Of a DNA stretch of 52,756 nt, positions 44,762 to 52,756 are shown in pieces. The DNA is from Macrocybe gigantea (lineage: Eukaryota > Basidiomycota > Agaricomycetes > Agaricales > Callistosporiaceae). Location of the stretch: positions 1-52,756 of the forward strand of contig SJRY01000238.1 in assembly GCA_011319805.1 (NCBI GenBank), read 5' to 3'. The notes below the pieces were generated by a model. That model was not told the DNA's origin and searched no databases. It worked only from the letters and a program-made list of their open reading frames with translations. How positions within the stretch are numbered: the stretch's first letter is position 1; every line of letters starts with the position of its first letter. A program made the position numbers and the translations under genes.

Positions 44762-45865
44762 ATGTCCCTCGCTGACCAGGACATTGTCCCCGACGACTCT
44801 CAGTCCGTGCCTACGCAACAACAGCAGGCCCAGACCACCGAAGACCCCAATCAAGCCTACCTCTTCGTCTTGCAGAAACTCGCGCAAATCGGAGAACAGT
44901 CCAACCTGTACATCCGCGACCAGCGCATCATCAATGAACAAGTCGCCGAGACCCATGAAGCCTTACTCCGCCGCATCAAAGGGGCTTCCTCTTCCGGCTC
45001 CGGCAGCGCTCGCTTTCGAGAGCCGTTTACCTTTCGTGGCAAGGCGACGGAAGTTAACGACTTCCTCATGGTCATCAAAGACGCCGTTCAGCTCTCTCGC
45101 AAAGGACTTCCGCTTGATGAGGACAAATGCCTCTTTATGGCATCCTATTTCGGCGACGGCGGCCCTCGTCAATGGTACACCGCCATCAAAACCAGCTCGC
45201 CAACTCTCCTTCAGAATTTTGAGACGTTCTGCGCTGAGTTTAAACGGCACTTCGGCTCTTCGAATGTTCAGGCCGAAGCTATGCGCAAAATCGACCAACT
45301 CTGGCAGAACAGCTCAGCCGCCGCTTACGCTGCTCGCTACATCGAACTTCTCGTTCATGTAGATTGGTCCGAAGCTACCAAGATCGATCGGTTCTACGAG
45401 CACCTCAAACCGGCTGTCAAGGACATGGTCATCGTCACGAAACGCGATGACCGTCCCAAGAAATTCAAGGAATACGCAGACTTTATTATTGAAATCGACA
45501 ACAGACTCCACGATCGCGAGCTCAAGCGCAAGGCCGAGGACAAGAATCGGAACGGCAAGTCCAAATCCCGCTCCGACCACTCCTCTTTGTCCACGTCCAC
45601 CGCTTATTCCGCTCCGTCCACCTCTACCGACTCCTCGCTCTCTCCCGGCGAACCGATGGAAATCGACTCCATCAAAACCAAGCCTCGTGGTCCACTCACC
45701 GCGCAAGAAAAGGAACGCCGCAAAAAGAATAACCTGTGCCTCTATTGCGGCGGTCCGGATCACAAGATCAACAACTGCCCGAACATGTCTGAAGGCGCTA
45801 AGAAGCGCCATGCGGATATCAAGTCCAACGTAGCAAAGGCCTCTCCCTCTACGGGAAAAGCCTAA
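44762..45865 (+). CDS. gag: E2 Gag (intact)
   Basis: A 367-residue structural protein from ATG 44762 (MSLADQDIVPDDS) to TAA 45865. The capsid-like core runs from FREPFTFRGKATEVNDFLMV through CLFMASYFGDGGPRQWY to KDMVIVTKRDDRPKKFKEY, followed by a basic RKAEDKNRNGKSKSR stretch and one CCHC zinc knuckle (CLYCGGPDHKINNC). It would assemble into virus-like particles that package the element RNA. The frame is unbroken, unlike the protease region that follows. It ends in a stop well before the protease. Confidence 0.88.
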   Translation: MSLADQDIVPDDSQSVPTQQQQAQTTEDPNQAYLFVLQKLAQIGEQSNLYIRDQRIINEQVAETHEALLRRIKGASSSGSGSARFREPFTFRGKATEVNDFLMVIKDAVQLSRKGLPLDEDKCLFMASYFGDGGPRQWYTAIKTSSPTLLQNFETFCAEFKRHFGSSNVQAEAMRKIDQLWQNSSAAAYAARYIELLVHVDWSEATKIDRFYEHLKPAVKDMVIVTKRDDRPKKFKEYADFIIEIDNRLHDRELKRKAEDKNRNGKSKSRSDHSSLSTSTAYSAPSTSTDSSLSPGEPMEIDSIKTKPRGPLTAQEKERRKKNNLCLYCGGPDHKINNCPNMSEGAKKRHADIKSNVAKASPSTGKA

Positions 45866-46255
45866 CCGAAGGTCCATCTAACGTCCCAGGGCCTTCGGTG
45901 AATGAAGGGACGCGTCTCAACGTACAACACACGATGCCGAGGCCCACCTACACTCCTTTGCCCCACCCACTTTCGTTTTCGCCACCGTGTCCAACCCTAT
46001 CCACGCTAGGCACTTTTTGATTGCTGTAACTCTCTCTTTGCCCAATAGAAAACCAATTTCAACATATGCTATGCTTGATTCTGGCGCTATGACTTCGTGC
46101 ATCTCCAACAAATTCGCCTCTCGATACAACATGCCTCGACGCACCCTCGACATCCGGTCCCCGTCACCACCGTGGATGATCGCCCCATTGCGTCCGGTCT
46201 GATCAGCCAGGACGTCATCACTGCCCTCTCTCTCGGCTCTCACCTCGAACATCGC
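45866..46255 (+). pseudogene. E2 protease/pol N-terminus, broken and interrupted by E3
   Basis: A short open piece (45987-46202) reads HARHFLIAVTLSLPNRKPIS and AMLDSGAMTSCISNKFASRY with the aspartic protease DSG. The downstream frame closes at 46200-46202, though the matching E1 frame suggests the reading should continue (a VDDRPIASGL-like stretch lies one frame over). It is then cut by the E3 LTR. Confidence 0.75.
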
Positions 46256-46575
46256 TGTTACAGACGCTGCCCAAAGGACTATTCATTTTCTTATCTTATC
46301 TTTCCCACATCCCTTATCTCCCCCATCATGCTGCGCAGCGCGCAGCCATCGAGTCATCCCACTTCCCTAGTCATCCTGAGTCATCTCTTTCCAGTCTTAC
46401 TCATCCGCAGTCCACAGCATTGCACAGCCCATGGTCCGTGCTCGAGTACTGTAATGTATATAAGGACTCCCAGATGTACCAGTAGCGCTAGGCTTAATAT
46501 TCCTTTTGCCATCATCTCAAGACCACTCTCGCACTTAGTCTGCCCGAGTCCTTCTGAGATTCGTCTAGCCTAACA
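46256..46575 (+). repeat. E3 5' LTR (320 bp)
   Basis: Starts TGTTA and ends TAACA, a perfect 5-bp inverted terminal repeat. Compared with 52443-52756 it has a small two-base difference near 46266, one extra T in CTCTTTCC, and one A/G substitution in GCATTGCRCAG. Confidence 0.94.
46457..46500 (+). promoter_or_regulatory. E3 LTR promoter: TATA box and predicted transcript start
   Basis: TATATAAG at 46457-46464. AGGCTTAATAT at 46490-46500, 33 bases after the TATA start, is where transcription should begin. It is complementary to the primer-binding site at 46578-46588. Confidence 0.6.
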
Positions 46576-46577
46576 AG

Positions 46578-46588
46578 ATATTAAGCCT
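46578..46588 (+). promoter_or_regulatory. E3 primer-binding site, probably self-primed
   Basis: ATATTAAGCCT lies two bases after the LTR and pairs over 11 nt with AGGCTTAATAT (46490-46500) in the LTR. In Tf1 of fission yeast, the first 11 nt of the transcript pair with the PBS and are cleaved to prime minus-strand synthesis. Position and length match here. No tRNA-type TGG start is present. Confidence 0.65.
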
Positions 46589-46641
46589 CGTCGAGACTCG
46601 CTCAGACTCACACACACACCACGTCACGCTTTATCAAAGAC

Positions 46642-47238
46642 TTGATCAACATTCGACGACAAGCGGTCGCCGACCCAGCGAGCACTAGCACGAGCGACGA
46701 GAGCACTTGGCTCAGAGAAGTAGACCAGACATTGCAGTCCACGCCATTCGCAGAGACAGTCCACGCCACCCGCAGAGACACTAGCAATCCAAACAAACGA
46801 AAGAGAGAGCGCACACCTACACCAAGTAGCGACGACGAAGAACAGGCATTTCTGAGAGAGTTTGCCTTCACCACCACAGACGAGCCCGCTGAAATCCTCA
46901 GCGAAGGAGCAGCACAACTCATTGCAGAACTCTTCCTAGAGGAGAATACGGGATAAGCCCAGAAGAGCTGTGGTCAGACCAGAATCTTCTTGCCGAAGAA
47001 GAGGACGAACCCATCCGCAAGAAAACGAGAGAAGAACGAACACAAGCCCGAGATTTTAGGCGACAACAGATCGAGAACTATAATCGCCGAACACAGGAGG
47101 AAGACATACTGATACAGAGAGGGCACGACGCACAGAGCGTACGACAGAACCAACGAGAACGACACCAGAGTCAAGGACACACAGGAACGAAACCACCGAA
47201 TCCCTTCAGAGGACCAATCCGCCGAAGCACTGCATAAG
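46642..47238 (+). CDS. E3 upstream ORF before gag
   Basis: Begins MINIRRQAVADPASTSTSDE and includes NKRKRERTPTPSSDDEEQAF. The frame closes at 46954-46956 but continues one frame back (SPEELWSDQNLLAEEEDEP, KKTREERTQARDFRRQQIEN) to a TAA at 47236-47238, so about 198 codons if one base is missing near 46948. It is strongly charged, with likely coiled-coil parts and no known domain. It shares its frame with gag, from which only this TAA separates it. It may be a separate ORF or an N-terminal extension of Gag. Confidence 0.5.
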
Positions 47239-48397
47239 GAGAGAATCGCACCACCGTGGCGAAAGTAAGCAACAGCGACTGGGACGAATACTATCGGTGG
47301 AGGGAGCGAAAAGGACTACCAAAGACAACCGGACCAACCGCCGCAGAGTGGGCCGATTTTGAACAAGCTTGTAGAATCGCAGGAGTCGACCTAGACTACT
47401 GGAAAGAACAGAGAGAGGAGCGAAGACAGAAACAGCTCCAAGAACAGCAAGCCCAAGTACAAGCACAGCAGACCCAAGAACAACAGATCCAGGAACAGGA
47501 AGACCAAGACCAAGAGAACGACGAAGAAAACCCCCAAAGGATGACGACAGAATACAAGGGAATCATCGCCGACCCGAAATCCTTTACAGGAGATCGAACG
47601 TCCTTCGATATTTGGTGGAGAAAGATGAAACTCTACATAACCGCACATGGAGACCTCACGATACACAGAAGATTGGAGCGGTCCTGTCTAGAATGACCGA
47701 CGGACCCGGAGCCCATTGGGCATCAAAGAAGATCGACACCACTACAAACCAAAGCACATGGGCCGACTTCATAACCGAGATAGAGACACGATTCAGCAAT
47801 GTCATGTCGCCATCACAAGCAGGAAGCAAACTATTCAACATCAGACAGGGAAACCGACCCATCGACGAATTTCTGGATGAATTCGTAGACCTCGCAGGGA
47901 AAGCAGGAATGACAGGAACAGCCCCTCGTTTCCTACTCGAGAAGAGCTTAAACCGAAGGACAGCAGAAGCCGTACACTCAATCTCCACACTTCCAACAGA
48001 TGGAGATGAATATATCAAGACAGTTCGAGCGATTGGACGAAACATCGATGAACACAGAAATGTGATGAGAGGAGAATTCACAAGCAATCAGCGCAAGGCC
48101 GGAAATCCAAGCCGAGGAGCAGGACAGGCCATGGAAGTCGACAAAGTACGAAGCAACAACTGCTTCAACTGCAATAAACCAGGACACATCTCACGAAACT
48201 GCCCGGAACCACGAAAAGGAGCAGCAAATGTCACATGTTTCAACTGTGGCTTAAAGGGACACTATGCACGAAACTGCAAGAAGAAGAAGAAAGGAAAATC
48301 CCGGGTCAGAGAAGTGAAAGAAGAAGAAGGAGAGGACGAAGAAGACAAGGATGAAGAAAGCTCTGACAAAGAGGGTTTTGCCGAAGGGTCCGACTAG
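47239..48397 (+). CDS. gag: E3 Gag
   Basis: Reads WDEYYRWRERKG, AEWADFEQACRIAGVDLDYW, a Gln/Glu-rich linker, MTTEYKGIIADPKSFTGDR, FDIWWRKMKLYI (capsid start), then after a one-base loss near 47660 IGAVLSRMTDGPGAHW, WADFITEIETRFSN, LFNIRQGNRPIDEFLDEFV, and two zinc knuckles CFNCNKPGHISRNC and CFNCGLKGHYARNC. The acidic tail ends at TAG 48395-48397. There is no ATG near the beginning; the first in this frame is at 47541. Gag therefore starts there or is made as a continuation of the upstream ORF. Gag forms particles and binds the RNA. Confidence 0.82.
48373..48379 (+). promoter_or_regulatory. Candidate -1 ribosomal frameshift site between gag and pol
   Basis: GGGTTTT in the gag frame reads G GGT TTT, a canonical X XXY YYZ heptamer. 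Pol lies in the -1 frame and is open across this point. The gag stop follows 16-18 bases later. A possible stem GGGTC (48386-48390) with GACCC (48413-48417) starts after a 6-nt spacer. Confidence 0.45.
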
Positions 48398-51300
48398 GAG
48401 GTGCTAAATCGCGACCCATACAACTGAAACAGACTCGCTTCGATACCGGATGTAGATCATCCCATACTCTGAAATACACCATTCCTGCCAAGCGATCTGA
48501 AGCACCAAGAAAAACCATCCAAGGGGACAAACCACCAAAGAGGAAAGAGCTCGCAGTACCAGCGAGGATACGAACACGAAAAGGAATCGCAACGATAACA
48601 CCAGAAGTCGATAGCGGAGCGGATAGGACCTGCATCAACACCGCGATAGTAGCAAAAACAGGACTGAAGACACGACGAATCAAGAAGATTCCCATCATAA
48701 ATGCAGACGGATCACCCAATCGTCAGAAAACAGCAGACCGAGTAGCGGAGGTCCACATCGACATTAAAGGACACAAGGAGCATATGGAAGCCATCGTACT
48801 CGATATCGGAAAAACCGACATGCTACTAGGACATGACTGGCTTGTCTACCACAACCCAACAATCAAATGGAGGACAGGAGAAATTGTCTTCGATAGATGC
48901 CCCAAAACGTGCAAAATAAACCACCAGACGATCAAGATACAGAAGGTGGCTGAACCAGCGAAAACCACAGCCAGCGACAAGACAGGAACCCAGATACCCC
49001 CATATCTGATCAGATTCAAACACCTCTTCAAGGAGAAGAACTTTGATCGCTTACCAGACCACAAAGAATGGGACCATGAAATAAACTTAACGAAGGATGC
49101 ACCCAAAACGATACCGAGCAAGGTCTACCCGATGACACAGAAAGAGCTAGAGGAACTAGATGCCTTCGTCGAAGAAGGATTACGAACAGGAAAAATACGC
49201 CCATCGAAATCACCTTACGCAGCACCCTGCTTCTTTCGCAATAAGAAGGATGGAAGCAAGCGACTCATCCAAGACTACCGGGAAATAAACAAATATACGG
49301 TCAAGGACAAGTTTCCACTACCACGCATCAGCGAGCTCCTCGACGTACTACAAGGAGCAAAGTACTTTAGCAAGATCGATATTATCTGGGGTACAATAAC
49401 GTGCGCATCCGGAAAGGGGACGAATGGAAGGCAGCCTTCCTAACAGCAAGAGGACTCTTCGAACCGACAGTCATGTATTTTGGGCAGTGCAACGCACCAG
49501 GCACTTTTAGCCGAATGATGGCGAGCCTCTTCCAAGACCAAATACGAAGAAGAGTGTGCATAATCTATATGGATGACATTATAATCATCGGACGAACACG
49601 AGAGGAACTCCAAAAGAACACCATAGAAGTCATGGAAATACTGAACAAGAACGACCTATTCATCAAAGGACCGAAATGCGTCTGGGAATCATCGAGAAGT
49701 CCCAGTACTAGGATACATCGTAGGAGAAGGGAAGGTAGAAATGGAACCAGAAAAGATCACAGCCGTACAATCCTGGCCAACCCCAAAGACGAAGAAAGAA
49801 CTACAAAAGTTCTTGGGATTCACGAACTTTTACCGACGATTCATCAAGGGATATGCAAAGGTCGCTAAACCCCTGACGGAGTTGACTGGAAACAAAACAT
49901 TCCAGTGGACAGACAAGCAACAAGGCGCTTTCAAAGAACTGATCCAACATATAACCTCAGCACCCATTCTAGCACTACCACAGACAGAAGGAAAATTCCG
50001 AGTCGAAACGGACGCCTCAGGATATGCCATTGGAGCGGTACTATCACAACAGCAGAAAGGACTATGGCATCCGATTGCATTCATTTCGAGATGCATGACC
50101 CCAGCAGAGCAAAACTACGAAATCTACGACAAGGAACTTCTTGCGATAATGGTCGCACTAAAGACATGGAGACAATACCTCCTCGAAGCTCGAGAGAAGT
50201 TCGAAATATTGACGGATCACAAGAACCTATCATACTTCCGAAGCCGCAGCGACTCAATTCGAGACAGATTGGCTGGTACCTGAAATTACAGGAATACGAC
50301 TACGAACTACGACACGTACCAGGAAAGGCGAATGGAAAAGCGGATGTCCTGTCACGAATGGCAGGATATGAAGAAAACCTAGCAGAGAAGGACGACATAC
50401 AAATGATCAAAGAAGCAGCATTCATTCGACATCTGGAAGAGAATAATGAACGAGACTTCGAATTTATGATGTTCGAGGACGAACACCCACAGAAAGAAGA
50501 AGCAGAAAATAACGAAACAATACAAACAAGAGGAATCACGATGATCGAATCCTCAAGGATAGAACAAATTCGACAATGCACACGAAGGGAAACGATCGTA
50601 ACAACAGGACTGAAGGAAAAACCACACTGGTTCACAGAAGACGACCACATCGTATATGTAGGAGGGAAAATCTATGTTCCTCCAGACAACAAACTGAAGG
50701 AAAACATCATGTTTGAACACCACGACACACCCATCGGAGGACACCCAGGGCAATACCGCATGCACGAGCTCATAAGCCGCACCTATTGGTGGCCATCAAT
50801 GCTGACAGACATCAAGAAGTATGTCAATGGATGCGAAACATGTCAGCGAAACAAAATCATCCGACAAAAGAAACACGCACCCCTGCACCCGCACGAAGTC
50901 CCACAACAACCATGGGAAGATATCGGAGTAGATCTCATAGGACCGCTACCCAGCTCGAACGGCTTTAACGCCATCGCCGCAGTCACAGACCGCCTGACCA
51001 AGATGATCCACCTAGTTCCCACAAAGACCGAACTCACAGCAGAGGGTCTCGCACGACTATACCGAGACAACGTGTGGCGGCTTCATGGAATTCCACGAAA
51101 GATCATCAGTGATCGAGGACCCCAGTTCGCAGCACGATTCATGACAGCACTTCTAAAATTACTCGGAACAAAGCAAAACCTATCAACGGCCTATCACCCA
51201 CAGACAGATGGACAGGCGGAGCGATCCCACCAAGAAACGGAAGCCTTCCTCAGAAGCTTCACAAACAACCTACAGGACGATTGGGCAGAATGGATAGCAA

Positions 51301-52018
51301 TTGCAGAGTACCAATACAATGACAAAGCACACCAGGGAACGAAGGAGACACCATTCTACCTCAACTATGGAATGCACCCCTGGAAGGGAAGCCGCAGACG
51401 ACAGAAGGGAATAACCCCGCAGCAAAAGACTTCATCAAAAGAATGAGCCAAATACGAAAGGAAGCAAATGCCGCGCTGCAATATGCACAAACACGAGCCA
51501 AAGACAATTACGATGCGAGACGAAAACCTGCCCGGAATACAAGAAAGGAGATAGAGTATGGCTAGAAGCCACCAATATCACAGTCAATCGACCATCAAAG
51601 AAGTTATCGGCACTCCGATACGGACCGTTCAAGGTGGTTGAAAAGAAAGGAGCCTCGGCATATCGCCTGGAACTCCCAGCATCATGGCAGCTGATACACC
51701 CCGTGTTCAATGAAACACTGCTCACGCCTTACAAAGGACCCGTTTCAAGATACAAGAGCGACCATCACCACCACCCCTGAAATCATAAATGATGAAGAAG
51801 AGTACGAGATAGAAGAGATCCTAAAAAGGAAGAAACAAGGGAAGGGGACACTATTCCTGGTCAAATGGAAAGGATACGGACACGAAGAGAACACATGGAT
51901 CAAAGAGAAGGAGCTGGGGAATGCGCAGCAAGCTCTAGACCACTTCCTAAAGAAGACTGCGAACCAGGATAAAAGGATCACGACAAGAGGGAAGAAGACC
52001 AAAAATCGCACTTCATGA
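48380..52018 (+). CDS. pol: E3 Pol: protease, RT, RNase H, integrase, chromodomain
   Basis: Protease: PEVDSGADRTCIN (48604) and TDMLLGHDWLVYH. RT: LRTGKIRPSKSPYAAPCFF, KRLIQDYREINKYT, KIDI, RIRKGDEWKAAF, and the active site IIYMDDIIIIG (49561). RNase H: VETDASGYAIGAVLS and YDKELLAIMVALKTW. Integrase: HHCC zinc domain (FEHHDTPIGGHPG ... GCETCQRNK), then catalytic D in VDLIGPL, D in SDRGPQ and E in ERSHQETEAF. The GPFKVVEKKGASAYRLELP segment leads to a chromodomain at about 51797-51956 (TLFLVKWKGYGHEENTW), which in chromoviruses steers integration to particular histone marks. The frame steps back once each near 49391, 49687, 49699, 50240, 51388, 51533 and 51743, mostly in short homopolymers. 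In so young an element I suspect assembly errors more than decay. Confidence 0.88.
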
Positions 52019-52124
52019 CCACCAACCCCCATCAGCATCGACAGCAGCGAGGGCAGCCGCGCACCTACCCCCAACCGCCCAAGCGACCTCGAGAATCTGC
52101 AAGGATTCTCAATGCTAGGACTAC

Positions 52125-52442
52125 ATGGACCCCCTCGCCATCACACTCGGCGCATATATGCGCTATGTTATGACCGTCCGCACGCACCTCTGGACGGGAG
52201 AACCCCTGATGGGACCGGCCCCACTGCAGCTGAACGTATCGCTTCGCGAAGCAATGGAAATGCTTCGCACAGAAAACCGGCGGCTTAAACTCCTCGCCCC
52301 ACACTCCACCACATTCGCGCCTATAATGAAGAGCTCATTCATACATGGGCCCCGCGTGCCGCGACCGCCTGGGAGACCAATACTGGGTGGGGACAGCTGG
52401 ACTAAGGTTTTTCGCGAGGACGCGAATCTAAAGAGAGGGTGA
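52125..52442 (+). CDS. E3 small 3' ORF between pol and LTR
   Basis: A 105-codon frame from MDPLAITLGAYMRYVMTV to a stop that abuts the LTR. It contains a heptad-like helix LREAMEMLRTENRRLKLL and PRVPRPPGRPILGG. No known domain. Its last codons double as the polypurine tract. It could be an extra ORF or, given the indels, a frame-shifted tail of Pol. Confidence 0.4.
   Translation: MDPLAITLGAYMRYVMTVRTHLWTGEPLMGPAPLQLNVSLREAMEMLRTENRRLKLLAPHSTTFAPIMKSSFIHGPRVPRPPGRPILGGDSWTKVFREDANLKRG
52430..52442 (+). promoter_or_regulatory. E3 polypurine tract
   Basis: AAAGAGAGGGTGA lies directly before the 3' LTR. It is purine-only apart from one T, the expected plus-strand primer site. Confidence 0.7.
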
Positions 52443-52756
52443 TGTTACAGACGGCCCAAAGGACTATTCATTTTCTTATCTTATCTTTCCCACATCCCTT
52501 ATCTCCCCCATCATGCTGCGCAGCGCGCAGCCATCGAGTCATCCCACTTCCCTAGTCATCCTGAGTCATCTCTTCCAGTCTTACTCATCCGCAGTCCACA
52601 GCATTGCGCAGCCCATGGTCCGTGCTCGAGTACTGTAATGTATATAAGGACTCCCAGATGTACCAGTAGCGCTAGGCTTAATATTCCTTTTGCCATCATC
52701 TCAAGACCACTCTCGCACTTAGTCTGCCCGAGTCCTTCTGAGATTCGTCTAGCCTA
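52443..52756 (+). repeat. E3 3' LTR (314 bp, last 3 bases outside the window)
   Basis: Starts TGTTACAGACGG and runs to the window end at CTAGCCTA. The 5' copy continues with ACA. Near-identical to 46256-46572. Confidence 0.93.

Larger units (their letters stand above)
44372..46255 (+). mobile_element. E2: chromovirus, 5' part (LTR, gag, start of protease), split by E3
   Basis: Same family as E1. It comprises an LTR, primer-binding site, intact gag and a broken protease start, then stops abruptly at 46255 where the LTR of E3 begins. The equivalent E1 sequence (from about 1442) continues without a break, so E3 inserted into E2. The rest of E2 should lie beyond the window. Five bases before the E3 LTR are ATCGC, the expected target-site duplication to look for on the other side. 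Confidence 0.9.
46256..52756 (+). mobile_element. E3: full-length young Ty3/gypsy chromovirus nested in E2
   Basis: LTR, self-priming PBS, an upstream ORF, gag with two CCHC knuckles, pol (protease, RT, RNase H, integrase, chromodomain), a further 3' ORF, polypurine tract and 3' LTR. The two LTRs differ at only a few positions over 314 aligned bases, which implies recent insertion. The window ends three bases before the expected 3' LTR end. The coding strand is A-rich (AGA, ACA, GGA codons), unlike the GC-rich host genes and unlike E1/E2, so it is a different family. Confidence 0.93.

Noticed and set aside
46576..46600. tRNA-type primer-binding site for E3
   Set aside because: The sequence after the LTR does not begin TGG and I could not match it to a tRNA 3' end, whereas an 11-nt self-complement exists.
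1..52756. CRISPR arrays, bacterial operons, ribosome binding sites, phage genes
   Set aside because: Nothing of the kind is present. The window is eukaryotic, with spliced genes and pol III tRNA genes.

Overview
The window looks like nuclear DNA of a mushroom-forming basidiomycete (Agaricomycete). Evidence: genes split by short GT-AG introns (about 50-65 bp), a CaaX-type lipopeptide mating-pheromone precursor, F-box-like genes, a Mub1/SamB MYND protein, Ty3/gypsy chromoviruses, and eukaryotic tRNA genes with anticodon-loop introns. No bacterial operon, CRISPR array or phage feature was seen.

Layout. 1-5523: unassigned sequence, then a 5'-truncated decayed chromovirus (E1) ending in a 329-bp LTR. 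5.5-9 kb: gene-poor, with a 40-codon pheromone precursor (6836-6958) and a broken F-box-like gene. 9-24 kb: housekeeping genes: a SAM-domain tail-anchored protein, a Maf nucleotide pyrophosphatase (minus strand) divergent from mub1/samB, mitochondrial Hsp10, a DHA2-type MFS transporter, two small single-dsRBM proteins, and ATP synthase subunit g. 24-32 kb: tRNA-Glu(CTC), a transcription factor combining C2H2 fingers with a Cys-rich Zn2Cys6-like segment, and tRNA-Asp(GTC) just behind a minus-strand F-box gene. 34-43 kb: three neighbouring plus-strand genes of unknown function that share a G-[T/P]-PIDR-x-RR motif. 43.4-44.4 kb: a small heat-shock protein with heat-shock elements. 44372 to the end: chromovirus E2 (5' LTR plus intact gag), interrupted in its protease region by a complete younger chromovirus (E3), whose 3' LTR ends three bases short at the window edge.

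The most notable items are the pheromone precursor (too short for routine ORF calling), predicted Tf1-like self-priming in both retrotransposon families, a well-placed -1 frameshift heptamer and extra ORFs in E3, the PIDR-motif gene cluster, and the pair of dsRBM mini-proteins.

A caution runs through the annotation. Many otherwise convincing genes are interrupted by apparent single-base losses, most often in short homopolymers. For mub1, the transcription factor, dsRBM protein A and the third PIDR gene, the exon lengths become a multiple of three once the inferred losses are counted. I read most of these as residual assembly indels, not as pseudogenes.
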